From positions 143,656 through 207,655 of the IMG/VR virus record IMGVR_UViG_3300020474_000001: 64,000 bases of DNA; one strand, written 5' to 3'. Position 1 is the first letter of the stretch. Every line of letters begins with the position of its first letter. This stretch comes from a virus. Below, one piece after another: positions 29,801 to 38,430 of the stretch. Below the pieces are notes generated by a model, which had not been told where the DNA came from, did no database searches, and saw nothing but the letters and a program-made list of their open reading frames with translations. The position numbers and the translations under genes are program-made.

Positions 29801-32800
29801 TTGCCAAATCATTTCATAATCCCTATCAAGATAGAAATTCAGTTCAAATGCAGAATATCTTACAGATTGTCTTAAATATGAAAGAGATGGATCTGACATA
29901 TCAAATATTAATGTAGAATCTTTGTAAATACTTAATTTTGGATTTACAGATCCAATCTCGCCAGAAGAAGATGTTAAAATACTTACGATTTTGTGAGATA
30001 GTGAATTGTTGTAAGTATCTGATAATTTTATAGTATCACTATCAACAAATACTACATAATAAATCTGGTTATTCAACAATCCATCAGAAGGATTTGATGA
30101 AGTGTATATGATCTTATCCCCTGTGAATAATCCATGATTTGAAATTGTAATCGAACTCATCTGAGTGTCTACATCTCCTTGATCGAATGACTTTTTATCT
30201 AAGATCATTCTTCTAGTATCATCATTATATGAAATAATATGTGTAAATGATTCTTTTGGATTTACAGAAAGAACAATCCCATCTTCTGCTGATAACTCGT
30301 GATTTTCTACAGTATTAATATAGATTTCATTTTTTGAGATATTTCCGATCAAATTATCATATGTTGTCTCAAAACTGTGGTAAATCCCAGTCCCAACATC
30401 ATTGAAAAATAGCGTTCTAGACGCTTCAGAATCGCTTGTAATGCCCACAAAAGAACCTTCAGATCCTATCCCTACCTTAACGGTAGATATGCCGATTAGA
30501 TCCTCAGAAATTCTAGCAACATAGAGATTTTGGTTGTTGCTTAAAGTAAATCCAATACCGACATTTTCTTCTGATACGATAATACCTGTACCAGAATTTA
30601 TTTTATACTTAACTAGATCTCCAGTTCTTAATCCATGATCTTTAAGATATATTGATTTAGTTGGGATATACAAAGAACCATCATCAGTGCTAATCGTCGT
30701 GCCGATTCCAATACCAGAAATAGTTCCAATTCCAATCGATTGAACTGGATTGAAATATATTTCTTTATTCTGCTGGCTTATATAATTTTCCTTAGATTTG
30801 ATTTTTAATCTTCTGGGAATTTCAGATAATCTGGAAAATATTGTATGGGAATCTCCAGATGTCCCATCAAATTCTCTTAAGACCCTAATATAAGATTGAG
30901 TCTTATTGATATTCAATACCTTTACTTTTTCCGAGTCAATTTGGTAAATATCATTTTCTTTCACTTCAGATAATGCATTGTTTCCCAATACTTTAAAGAT
31001 TGTGACAATACCAGTCTGACCAGAATCTTGAATAGATTCAGATATTCTTAAATTTATTGGATTTACACTTGCAATATATGTTCCTTCAAGATTAAAATTT
31101 GAAGAAATTCCAGAAATATTAATTATATCATTATTTCCCAAATCATGTGGTGTATTGGAAGTTATGAGGTATGTATCTTTTTGATTTAAAGATGATACTT
31201 CAACATTATCGGATTGAACTGTTTCAAATCTTATGGATTCTACAGATTTTCCTTTAACATGAGAAACTCTTCCTGATGCATTTGATCCACCACTATCAAC
31301 ATCATTAAATAATACTCTATCATTAACCTTATAATAGTCTCCAGGATTTTTTACAATAATAGAATCGAGTTCTCCCGGTTTAATAGATTCTATTACCAGT
31401 CTTTGTGAATTATCACTTGGTACATCAAGATAATCGTAATTCTTTCCAGAATTACTTAAATTGTACGGTTTTGTATTTCTAGCCCAACTCTTATTAAAAT
31501 TGAAATGGTTCTGATTTGAATTTCTTTCGAAGTTGAATTTTATTGGACTACTTTGATAGAAGTTTCCAATCAAATATGGGAATTCTGGTTTTTTGTATTT
31601 AATAAATGGTCCAGAAGATTCTACCGTAGTTGGATTTAGTGTTGCAAAGTAGGCATAAGTCCCATTTGGGAAATCTGGAGTTATACAAAATCTTCCATTA
31701 TTTGGATCTAGAATATCTTCGCTACTTGAGTTTACATAATCATAGTCTTCTACAAAAAATCCTTCTGGAAATATAGATGTTGGTGGTCTCCCCTGTTTTA
31801 TATTCAGTTTATATCCAGATTTCATTTGAGTGATACTACCTCTACCATCTTTTTTGGAATATGCATATGGTCCATAAATTGGATTGCCATCATATGCCCA
31901 ACCAATGATTGGAGAGTGATTTATTGAAGATACTTCAATATTATTTGATTTCCTTAAATCTTTTTTCCCATATAATTTTTCTCCGTTAGAATCTATAGAA
32001 TGTATAGTCTCCCTCAGACCTCTTGGAGCATATATGTAAGAAGATTGCAGACCTTTACTGGAATCAACTCCATTAGAAAGAACAGTATCGTCAAATTCTA
32101 CATTTGATATATTTTTTTCAAAAAGGTTGACACTCCAGGATTTTACTATTGGATTTAAATTTGCATCCTGTCCCGAAGGTTCAATATTTACAAAAGTTTC
32201 TTGAGTAAATCCAAATCCACCACTTATTACATTAATATCTCGTAAAAATCCGTTCTCAATTATAGGAGTTAAAACTGCACCTGTACCATTACCTATAATT
32301 ATCAAATCTGGTGGAGAGGTATACCCACTACCCTGATTCAATATGACTACATCTACAATTTCTCCGTTGTTTACTACTGTTTTTGCTTGAGCATTGACAC
32401 CAAAGTTAAATTCAACAATTGGATCTCTATTATAATTGATTATCTCAGAAGATCCATATCCAACACCTCCAGAAGATACATGTACTCCTGAAATTTCTCC
32501 TCTGAAAATAGGTTGAACAACAACTTCAAATGTTTCTCCACCAATAGAAGAAATACCAACTTTACTTATGATGTCTACTCTAATTTTTTGGTAATTAAAT
32601 ATGCTAATGCCACTGCCTTTTGAACTCAGATTTACATACTTTCCTTCAATGTAGTTTTTCTGTTCATCATCACTTTCACTAACTTCAGATAACTTAAACT
32701 CGTCATCATTTAACTTTTTCACGTAATATTCTTTACTTAATTCCAATCCACCAATAGTACTTCCAGTTGATGAAACATATTCTACTATTTCCCCAGATTC

Positions 32801-35635
32801 ATATCCATGATTTTGGAGGGTAATGCATTTTTTCTGTAAATTTACATTATTTTCTCTTATTGCTCTTCTCTTATTTTGGTAATTTTGACCCGAATTAAGA
32901 ATATTGAAAGATTCGACTGTAAATTTCTTCTCTATAGATTCGATAATGTGATCACCAACACCCAATGCAGTTAAATTTACTGGATTTGAACCTGAAATAG
33001 AGTCATCTCTTGTATTGTATAGAGAAATTGTATATTCATCTTTGGATTCCACAAAATAATTTGAACCATTAGATAATCCACCGACAGACTGCTGGTCATT
33101 TGTTATATAAACAACTTGTTCTCCTGTTTTAAATTTGTGATATCCGGAGAATATAATTTTATTGTCTGTAGTTGAAATTCCCACAGAATTGAATTTTTCA
33201 AAATGTCTAGATCTCACCATATTTGGAGATACTAATGCCCCAGAACCATTTCCACCAGTAATTGTTACGATTGGTGATTCTTGGTAATCAAATCCAGGAT
33301 TTATAATTCTAAGCTCACTTAAAGATCCTGATACATCTAAAAGTGCTTCAGCACCAGTTCCAAATTTATCAGAAATTGTCAAATCTGGCGGATTTATAAC
33401 ATCAAAGTCAAATCCAGGAGAAAGTACGTCAATTTTCTCAATTTCTCCAAATTTTATACAATCAAAAGATTTGTAATTTAAAATTTCTACACCATTTATC
33501 ATTATTCCAGTAAAACCTGGACTTGTTTCCACTTTTTTTGAAATTTTTTCTGGATTTTTTAATTTTCTAAGTAAATTTTGGTTATCTAAAGACTTTTCTC
33601 TTAATTCATATGGTTCAAGTGTATTATTATTAACAATTTTATCAGAATCTAAAGAAATAAATATAGAATTTTCAATATTTGAGAGACTGAGTGCAAATTT
33701 TACTTCAGTTGAAGAAATTCTTTTGATAAAATATTGCCCAGGATCAAATAAAGATGATAATGTTCTCTCAACAACAGTAAATCCATCTAAAGATGCATCA
33801 GAATCTTCAATTCTTTGCACTTCTACCTCTGGTTTATAGAAAACTGAGTCTCCAGTGTAAAATCCATGATCATTTATGTCTGAAATTGCGAAAATTTCTT
33901 CTCCTTCTTGAAAATTTCCAGAAAAATACAATTTTCTCTCGGCATTTTCTCTTAAATTTGAAGGAATTGATGATGATGCTATCAAATATTCCTCTTCTTC
34001 ATTATGTTTGTATAAATTTTGAACATTTGTGATATAATTATCATCATATTTAAGAATATTTCTCTTAATTTTTACATAATTTGCATCTAGTGAGGAATTG
34101 CAGCGTACTGAAATCACTTTTTCTGATATAATATCAGTTATTTTGCCCGAAACAATTTCTTGAGATGTGGAAATTACCTCAAATTGGTCATTCACTATGA
34201 AATCGTGAGAATTTTTTAGAATTATTTGGTAACTATTATCAAACTCAGCAATTAAATCAATATTTTTAATATCAAACGATGGAGAAGTGTTGTAAATCCA
34301 GTTATCATTCTTAAAATCTTCTTCATAATATCCCAAGTGCTTGAATTTGACTGAAAGATTTTTATGATAACCATAGGTATCATCAGGAAATTCTACTTTT
34401 TCTGGTATTGAGTGAATTCTTACCTTAATAGTATCGTCACCAGACTTTGCATATGCAAATGTATTGATACTAACTGGAGTCGCATCTAAAATTTTTGATG
34501 AAACATTTCTACAACCAAAGAATTGATTGAGAGATTTCATCTTATAAGACACCACACCGTTACTTAAATTGTCATAAGTTACATATATCTCACCCTTTTC
34601 TGGGAAACCTATAGTAGAATCTACAGTAATTGTTGTTGCGCCACTCTCTATATTGCCAATAACTCTTGTTTGTGGATGTACTTTAAAGTCTCCATAGATA
34701 GAACTCTTTAAACCACTATCTCTGTTAGAACCAAGACCAGAGTCTAACTTTGCTTTATAATATATTTCTCCAGTATTTGAGTCATCTATTTTTTCAACAC
34801 CTGTAATTGGTGCAAATGCTTCTCCTATTATATCTTTGTATGGATCTTGACATAGTGTAGATAGGCTTAGCTTATCGGGATTTCCAGAAATAACTTCCAA
34901 AATTATTTCATCGAATGTCTCATAGTTGGAATTTGATGGGGTAAGGAGAAAATCTTTAGGAGTTAGGATTTCAACTTTCTCTCCATATAATAGTTTGAAT
35001 AGTAATTCAAATCCAACTTCAGTTCCTTTTGATGAATAAAAATCTCTACTATTTTGAATAAAGATATTTTCATCAACTGAGTAGTCAAATTTTTTATTTT
35101 CTAGTCCAGGTAAAAGCTGATGTTTTAATTTAAGTAATAGTTCTTTTAAAAATAATGAACTGAGATTATGAATAGTTGCACCGGATGCATGCTTACTGAT
35201 ATTTGTAGATTCAAATGTAAGATCTCCCATCTTATCTTGATCTCTGTATCCAGAAATACCACTAAATCCTCTCACACATCCAGTAAACGAGAAACGAGTT
35301 TTTCCCGTATATGTGATAATTTCATCATCTATCTTGAGAAGTCCATAGGCATCTGGAAATCCATTTGTTCCAGTATAGGAAGTGGATGGATTGATTCTTA
35401 TCGTTCTGTCACCAAACCCAATATCTCCCTGTAAAATTGCAGATTCTGTGCAATTGGTCAGTTCGTCTAACTTTACATACTTGTCTATGTTCTGAATTAA
35501 ATCATATGGACCACCAGGATACTCTTGACCAGTGTAATACTGCTGCAAGAACTCTTCAAAAAGAGGATATTCTTCACGAACATATGTTGGAATCTGGCTC
35601 TTTAAAACCTGACTGATTTTAATTCTTTGAGACAT
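23885..35635 (-). CDS. Giant gp7-position baseplate/tail protein with YHYH domain
   Basis: 3916 residues in a single intact frame. The N-terminus (ISQVLKSQIPTYVREEYPLF, EEFLQQYY) and the place between gp6 and gp8 make it the counterpart of T4 gp7 (1032 residues), the baseplate wedge initiator. At about residues 1235-1335 there is a YHYH-type domain (GWAYDGNPIYGPYAYS, then DPNNGRFC-TPDFPNGTYAYF). Many GSGY/GFDY repeats with Pro-rich strands occur at about 750-830, 1090-1150 and 3340-3450. It is mostly beta-type and Ser-rich. The extra mass suggests peripheral fibres or adhesin function, which is inference. Confidence 0.88.
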   Translation of the reverse strand: MSQRIKISQVLKSQIPTYVREEYPLFEEFLQQYYTGQEYPGGPYDLIQNIDKYVKLDELTNCTESAILQGDIGFGDRTIRINPSTSYTGTNGFPDAYGLLKIDDEIITYTGKTRFSFTGCVRGFSGISGYRDQDKMGDLTFESTNISKHASGATIHNLSSLFLKELLLKLKHQLLPGLENKKFDYSVDENIFIQNSRDFYSSKGTEVGFELLFKLLYGEKVEILTPKDFLLTPSNSNYETFDEIILEVISGNPDKLSLSTLCQDPYKDIIGEAFAPITGVEKIDDSNTGEIYYKAKLDSGLGSNRDSGLKSSIYGDFKVHPQTRVIGNIESGATTITVDSTIGFPEKGEIYVTYDNLSNGVVSYKMKSLNQFFGCRNVSSKILDATPVSINTFAYAKSGDDTIKVRIHSIPEKVEFPDDTYGYHKNLSVKFKHLGYYEEDFKNDNWIYNTSPSFDIKNIDLIAEFDNSYQIILKNSHDFIVNDQFEVISTSQEIVSGKITDIISEKVISVRCNSSLDANYVKIKRNILKYDDNYITNVQNLYKHNEEEEYLIASSSIPSNLRENAERKLYFSGNFQEGEEIFAISDINDHGFYTGDSVFYKPEVEVQRIEDSDASLDGFTVVERTLSSLFDPGQYFIKRISSTEVKFALSLSNIENSIFISLDSDKIVNNNTLEPYELREKSLDNQNLLRKLKNPEKISKKVETSPGFTGIMINGVEILNYKSFDCIKFGEIEKIDVLSPGFDFDVINPPDLTISDKFGTGAEALLDVSGSLSELRIINPGFDYQESPIVTITGGNGSGALVSPNMVRSRHFEKFNSVGISTTDNKIIFSGYHKFKTGEQVVYITNDQQSVGGLSNGSNYFVESKDEYTISLYNTRDDSISGSNPVNLTALGVGDHIIESIEKKFTVESFNILNSGQNYQNKRRAIRENNVNLQKKCITLQNHGYESGEIVEYVSSTGSTIGGLELSKEYYVKKLNDDEFKLSEVSESDDEQKNYIEGKYVNLSSKGSGISIFNYQKIRVDIISKVGISSIGGETFEVVVQPIFRGEISGVHVSSGGVGYGSSEIINYNRDPIVEFNFGVNAQAKTVVNNGEIVDVVILNQGSGYTSPPDLIIIGNGTGAVLTPIIENGFLRDINVISGGFGFTQETFVNIEPSGQDANLNPIVKSWSVNLFEKNISNVEFDDTVLSNGVDSSKGLQSSYIYAPRGLRETIHSIDSNGEKLYGKKDLRKSNNIEVSSINHSPIIGWAYDGNPIYGPYAYSKKDGRGSITQMKSGYKLNIKQGRPPTSIFPEGFFVEDYDYVNSSSEDILDPNNGRFCITPDFPNGTYAYFATLNPTTVESSGPFIKYKKPEFPYLIGNFYQSSPIKFNFERNSNQNHFNFNKSWARNTKPYNLSNSGKNYDYLDVPSDNSQRLVIESIKPGELDSIIVKNPGDYYKVNDRVLFNDVDSGGSNASGRVSHVKGKSVESIRFETVQSDNVEVSSLNQKDTYLITSNTPHDLGNNDIINISGISSNFNLEGTYIASVNPINLRISESIQDSGQTGIVTIFKVLGNNALSEVKENDIYQIDSEKVKVLNINKTQSYIRVLREFDGTSGDSHTIFSRLSEIPRRLKIKSKENYISQQNKEIYFNPVQSIGIGTISGIGIGTTISTDDGSLYIPTKSIYLKDHGLRTGDLVKYKINSGTGIIVSEENVGIGFTLSNNQNLYVARISEDLIGISTVKVGIGSEGSFVGITSDSEASRTLFFNDVGTGIYHSFETTYDNLIGNISKNEIYINTVENHELSAEDGIVLSVNPKESFTHIISYNDDTRRMILDKKSFDQGDVDTQMSSITISNHGLFTGDKIIYTSSNPSDGLLNNQIYYVVFVDSDTIKLSDTYNNSLSHKIVSILTSSSGEIGSVNPKLSIYKDSTLIFDMSDPSLSYLRQSVRYSAFELNFYLDRDYEMIWQESILNANRVGRPGIDSDAKVTLSISDETPKFLYYRLDPIIENIPPESKLELFVDDELLDSSSIIVKDSNYNGVYNIEVLSEKSFKFNTKKIVESESYDPDISDINYATTSLTASGPISKIFVSNKGKNYRKLPKISSIDSQLGENAVLEPLSNSIGKVNSVRISSVKKSYPSDETLRPTACLTQILKVDPLYTIDSISISSNGKPYLVAPKLIVKDSTRNEVIDDLDLNYDLENSSIEVLKNTTRLSNSEPIIIPTQNSNGVGISTISYNEATNDVTVSLNVQYSDTESFPVKVGDRFLIENVINKTSGRGFNSKDYNYTLFEAISTVENIGSSLYGSVTYNISDLIEIGDTIGQFDDTRSFGKLIPESYFPVFSTTLRKSDFLTKETYKLHENIRGKDHSGTIEYWDSETGVMHISSSDDYEVGSSVKGISSKAEGIVTESIRISPYLPLNSSLSVKTSSKTESGFLNNNLQKIQDSDYYQKFSYSVRSRVDYDTWNDDVSPLAHTTGFKKFSDYQLESFVENPNSMIVGLSTGTFEQINNLIGKCNLNSVFDFDLASENNIDGASTKIVFNSKILGDYFESVGNRVLEIDNISEEFNSNPRADEFSEIAPFVFSERRFGKYLTYVKDKRFTQQRQLMVVDLLHDGSDAYMNQYARVETAYDLGSFDYSVFGDRGLLLFYPNKTEINNYDITAVSFNLDETLQSTGTGEIGGALLTTSTESIEEEETTTIFEIDDTYTSFKILVEIDPDPSENQEFEVTEMNIVKIGSDIHILESTKISTDLQVTSSVGFGTYRAYTEDSKIKIDFTPNQNITINSGVANSLVIALKDFSSTDNGFSDLKFGRVESKTTSIAASASPQPEVIAEYQSSDGYDAAYFIVQISDTTNNTVEFSEIILVDTYQEEVPTYDTYQTQYGIISNGETVGTISSRIIFDTSYKTQLIFTPIQNIDVHANVFMTAINISDESKTNLDAIDGLVSSFSGSYEGTHADIKKSFDMTNGGSPIFENIFSGEDSSVVDVSNHSINLQNHFFVTGESLTYNSNASGESNSVFESIEIEPTDFVGIGVTNRLPSSVFAIKVTNNVIKLASTPENALKGTPEFIRFANVGIGSDHKLTSNNQNSKVLVTIDNVIQSPIFSTTLNKTSVRDILITDDKVLVNDVSGLFGGELIQINDEVMLVDSIGVGTTNAIRVRRSQLGTGIYSHTSGADIRKVGGNYNIVDNKINFAEAPYGRVPIGSPTNDPEDRDWTGISTSSNFNGRVFLRSGIPNTSEETYNKNYVFDDISHQFNTINNQFTLKHDSSNVSDIPNPILLINDIFQYPDSVNYSLDQNLGISTITFDDSGDNTISIPRGGSIISVGSSQGFGYQPLVTAGGSAGIASDGTIESISVGNTGSGYRSGIQTVNVSVYNDFNDIEVVGSANVLDGHVTDYVVTNPGSGYTSTTPPKIIVDAPLSYNNIPLVYSSTSSGSGIGTGAVADIIVGNDSKVIDFTLTNSGYGYEIGEVLTLPSGSSVGIPTTTGFQEFIITVDRTVTDKFSAWSLGELVLLDNIEKFIDGTRKIFPLTKSNISQSIISGEGSSVDVQNVLIVFVNNILQIPGEGYIFSGGSLITFTEPLELGDTVEILFYRGSGNIDVIKRNIIETVKRGDEIQIINDPSVGQNSHLKEDTRIAESVESTNIINTNAYFGPGNVSNEDLLRPVIWTKQTEDKIINDQEVGKDRELYEPSINPVSYLINPVGVGQTIIYADTLRPAFDNVSENDKDTSFQNEITLLSQTEVKTENCKVEQYSGDFGVVVGFAVTTDPHNRMIFDLQIPDDSIMRDESLVGTAVTVSQLSSGDYFTISSSLITPESSLVPLISYDTNFNIVGMTTSFIDSTFFVEDAEIISRNIDGVQTTLKRVSCRINRFDSTTAPTVYSGDLVSSGYLGSFSWGKIILKERTKQNTYDPSSLNGYVGISSSTVIRRSIPLQYINYLQ

Positions 35636-35643
35636 GTTTCTAA

Positions 35644-37575
35644 TTATACTCTACTTGGACGAACTAAAGAATATGAACCGTAGCTTGATGATACGATATA
35701 GTTTGATGCTGATGGATCTAATCCAGATGATATATTATCAATGATAGTTTCAAATATACTATTACTAGTATCTAGTTGCAAATAAAGATCTTGCAAACCA
35801 ATTACGTCGTTTGAGCTTGGGCACAGTGACATTTCAATTATAGATTGCCCATTCTTTAACATAGCTCCTGTTATATTGATCGGATTGAGAATAATAATTC
35901 CATTACCATAATTTATGGTACCAACATTCCTTTTTACAATTGTTGGTGTCAAAGAATTCTCTGATGGTAGTGTGAACAAAAATAGAGATCCTGTCTCTAA
36001 GTCAGCATTTGGTAAATCACTTAGGTATACATCTGAGTTTATACCATCAACTTTAAATGCTGTTGTTTTAAGATTATACCCATCAGTAGATTTTATATGA
36101 AAACTATTTCCAAATCCAATAGCATACTCTGCAAAACTATTTAAAACTGGTCTTAAATCTCTTCTAATAGAAATTGATGTAATATTAGATGTAATACCTT
36201 GATGACTATCGTCGATAATCTTTAGGAATTTACTATACTTAAATCTAGATCCATAACGATTCAATTCAGATGAATTTGCATACTTACTTGCATTATTTTG
36301 AACAATAGTAGATACATCTAAATCAGTTACTTGATTTGAGTTATAATAAATTTTTGAATCAACTTCAATGTAGAGATATTTGAGGTCAAGTATCTCAGGA
36401 ACAATTCCTGTGACAGCATATTTCTTTAACCTAAGCTTAATTTCTTGCTTTGCTAAGTTTGATAGGAAATCTCCAGTTTTTGGTTTAATGCTGATAAACA
36501 CCTTTCCATATTGTGGAGGAACTAACTCTTCTCCACCAAATACAGATATTGACTCAGTTTCTGGGTATATTTTACTTGGTATTAATACCTCATAATCTTG
36601 TGCAGTAACAGCTCTATTTTGTGTGCCGTATATTCTTGGCGCATACTTTCGAATTGACTCTACAGATTCGATAGATGTTCCACCATATGATGGGGAAATA
36701 GTTGATATTGCAGATATGCCTTGTGTAGCATTATATTCTGCACCATTTCGTATATAATACAAACTACCAGTAAATGCAAATCCACTTATACCATTTGCAG
36801 CTTCTCCATGAGATGTGATATACTCTGCGGTAATATAGTTACTATCATCTAATTTATCACCAAAAATTCCATCACCAAAGAAGATTTCATATCTCTCATC
36901 TGATGACTCTTGAATATAAAAAACCTTTGAGTTATTTTGTAAGTTTAGAATATCAGTATATAGATTATATGTTGTTGAAGTAGTTGATTGCTCACTATTC
37001 TTTACAGATACATTGATTAAATCAGTATCGATACCGACATTTGGTAATAGAAATTTCTGCCTTGGATTTCTTGTAGAAAATGTAAAAGAAGAACTTAAGA
37101 AAGTTCCTTCATATATTTTTATGCTATCAAATAATGCAATACCGTTTACGACAGGAACAGTGATATCATTTAATATTGAATACACATAAGATTGATTTCC
37201 AATACCAGCACTGGATATTGCAACAGGTCCTTTTCTTAAGGTGATCGTTGAAGGTGCAGGTACAATATTAGTTGCATCAACATTAAAACTTATATTTGCA
37301 GATGAAGCTTTTCTTGACTTTGGCAGATATCCAATATTCTTTGCCAATGATACTACATTCTCTCTTAATGTTGCACTATCAATAAAAACTTCATTTGTTA
37401 CCATATTTGCATTATACGATGTGATATACGTATTGTATGCAAGTAAATTAATGATAGTCGATAAGTTTGAACCTTCAAAATCATAATCCGTAAAGTCCGA
37501 ATTTGATTTTAAATAATCTTTTAATAATTCCTTAATTTGTTCAAAATCTAAACTTGTAAAATTGATAAGTGACAT
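35644..37575 (-). CDS. 6: Baseplate wedge protein gp6
   Basis: 643 residues (T4 gp6 is 660), a member of the gp6/Baseplate_J-like family. Typical segments: DYDFEGSNLSTIINLLAYNTY at the N-terminus (in parts), TLRENVVSLAKNIGYLPKS (about 69-87), FGDGIFGDKLDD (about 230-241) and NRAVTAQDYEVLIPSKIYPE (about 316-335). It links wedges together in the baseplate. It follows gp25 by 5 bp. Confidence 0.95.
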   Translation of the reverse strand: MSLINFTSLDFEQIKELLKDYLKSNSDFTDYDFEGSNLSTIINLLAYNTYITSYNANMVTNEVFIDSATLRENVVSLAKNIGYLPKSRKASSANISFNVDATNIVPAPSTITLRKGPVAISSAGIGNQSYVYSILNDITVPVVNGIALFDSIKIYEGTFLSSSFTFSTRNPRQKFLLPNVGIDTDLINVSVKNSEQSTTSTTYNLYTDILNLQNNSKVFYIQESSDERYEIFFGDGIFGDKLDDSNYITAEYITSHGEAANGISGFAFTGSLYYIRNGAEYNATQGISAISTISPSYGGTSIESVESIRKYAPRIYGTQNRAVTAQDYEVLIPSKIYPETESISVFGGEELVPPQYGKVFISIKPKTGDFLSNLAKQEIKLRLKKYAVTGIVPEILDLKYLYIEVDSKIYYNSNQVTDLDVSTIVQNNASKYANSSELNRYGSRFKYSKFLKIIDDSHQGITSNITSISIRRDLRPVLNSFAEYAIGFGNSFHIKSTDGYNLKTTAFKVDGINSDVYLSDLPNADLETGSLFLFTLPSENSLTPTIVKRNVGTINYGNGIIILNPINITGAMLKNGQSIIEMSLCPSSNDVIGLQDLYLQLDTSNSIFETIIDNISSGLDPSASNYIVSSSYGSYSLVRPSRV

Positions 37576-37580
37576 CTTCT

Positions 37581-37988
37581 TTATCTAGTTGGCTGTAAAA
37601 CAAATTCTAACTGCTGGATTTGTGAATTAATATCAATCCCAATGATTTCATATACAATTGATACATTAAATTCACCATTGTCATAATCTGAACCTACATC
37701 AACTTCGATTAATTTCACTCTTGGTTCATAATTTATAATGGAATTCTCAATTTTATCTTTGAGGATGTTTGCACTAAAGGTATCTATGTTCTCAAACAAT
37801 GATGCGGTAACATCCGTACCAAAATCATAGTCAAAAAATTTCTCACCAAATTGGGTATACACAATATTCCGAACACTTCGGGCAATTGCAGTCTCATTCT
37901 TTACTGGAAATATATCATCAGTTAATGGGTTCTTCTTAAATGATAAACTAATATCCTTAAACCCCTTACTGACCCTTTCTAGTGGCAT
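37581..37988 (-). CDS. 25: Baseplate wedge protein gp25
   Basis: 135 residues (T4 gp25 is 132), with lysozyme-like fold used structurally to trigger sheath polymerisation. Conserved gp25 segments are visible: DISLSFKKNPLTDDIFPVKNE (in parts), NETAIARSVRNIVYT and FDYDFGTDVTASLFE, which contains the EPR-like YEPRVKLIEVDV at about 92-103. First gene of the wedge group. Confidence 0.96.
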   Translation of the reverse strand: MPLERVSKGFKDISLSFKKNPLTDDIFPVKNETAIARSVRNIVYTQFGEKFFDYDFGTDVTASLFENIDTFSANILKDKIENSIINYEPRVKLIEVDVGSDYDNGEFNVSIVYEIIGIDINSQIQQLEFVLQPTR

Positions 37989-37994
37989 TTAAAT

Positions 37995-38132
37995 TTATAA
38001 ATCTTCTTTTTTATTTATTCCCTTTTTTTCAGATTTTTTCTGCTTCAAGTACTTATCACTACTTACTTCCGTAATTAGTGTCATTCCTGATTCAATAAAA
38101 TTTTTGCTTTTGTCAACTGGTGAATTGCCCAT
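37995..38132 (-). CDS. 45-residue Lys/Glu-rich protein
   Basis: Starts MGNSPVDKSKNFIESGM and ends in a Lys-rich stretch KKSEKKGINKKEDL. A GGAG ribosome site lies 7 bp upstream of the ATG, and a GATAAATA late box is about 65 bp upstream. It ends 7 bp before gp25. The frame is open a little further upstream without a start codon. No family recognised, but spacing and signals support a real late gene. Confidence 0.65.
   Translation of the reverse strand: MGNSPVDKSKNFIESGMTLITEVSSDKYLKQKKSEKKGINKKEDL
38012..38019 (-). promoter_or_regulatory. Late promoter before gp25
   Basis: AATAAATA on the minus strand inside the 3' end of the 45-codon gene, 24 bp before gp25. Confidence 0.55.
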
Positions 38133-38195
38133 AATAGTCTCCGAGATACTACTGTAAGAACTTTTGTATGGGGTTTCTATCCCGCTGCTCAGATG

Positions 38196-38203
38196 TATTT
38201 ATC
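38196..38203 (-). promoter_or_regulatory. Late promoter opening the structural block
   Basis: GATAAATA on the minus strand, directly after the terminator at 38.24 kb. It would start the gp25-gp6 transcript. Confidence 0.65.
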
Positions 38204-38237
38204 AAAGAGCTACGTCGCGCCGTATAAACCCCTATAT

Positions 38238-38272
38238 AAAAAAATGAGAGCGCCCCATTGAGACACTCTCAT
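38238..38272 (-). terminator. Rho-independent terminator
   Basis: On the minus strand ATGAGAG and CTCTCAT pair around a 15-base loop, followed by seven Ts. It ends the transcript carrying the glycosyltransferase-like gene and the 46-residue gene. Confidence 0.8.
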
Positions 38273-38278
38273 AAACAC

Positions 38279-38419
38279 TTAACCTTTCCCTTGTCCTCGA
38301 TAACGCTTTCGAGCTTTGTTACGTGAACTGGCAGCATACTTTGTATGTTTCCCAGCACCTTGTCTTGTGTTCTTGGGAGTTGGTACAATTAAATCGCCAG
38401 TCTTACTTCGCATTGCCAT
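38279..38419 (-). CDS. 46-residue very basic protein, conserved in cyanophages
   Basis: The sequence MAMRSKTGDLIVPTPKNT then RQGAGKHTKYAASSRNKARK and RYRGQGKG carries many Lys/Arg and no acidic residue after Asp9. I recall near-identical small proteins in many T4-like cyanophages. The basic, Gly-rich tail suggests nucleic-acid or ribosome contact. It lies between the glycosyltransferase-like gene and a terminator. Function unknown. Confidence 0.8.
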   Translation of the reverse strand: MAMRSKTGDLIVPTPKNTRQGAGKHTKYAASSRNKARKRYRGQGKG

Positions 38420-38430
38420 AATTCTTTACC

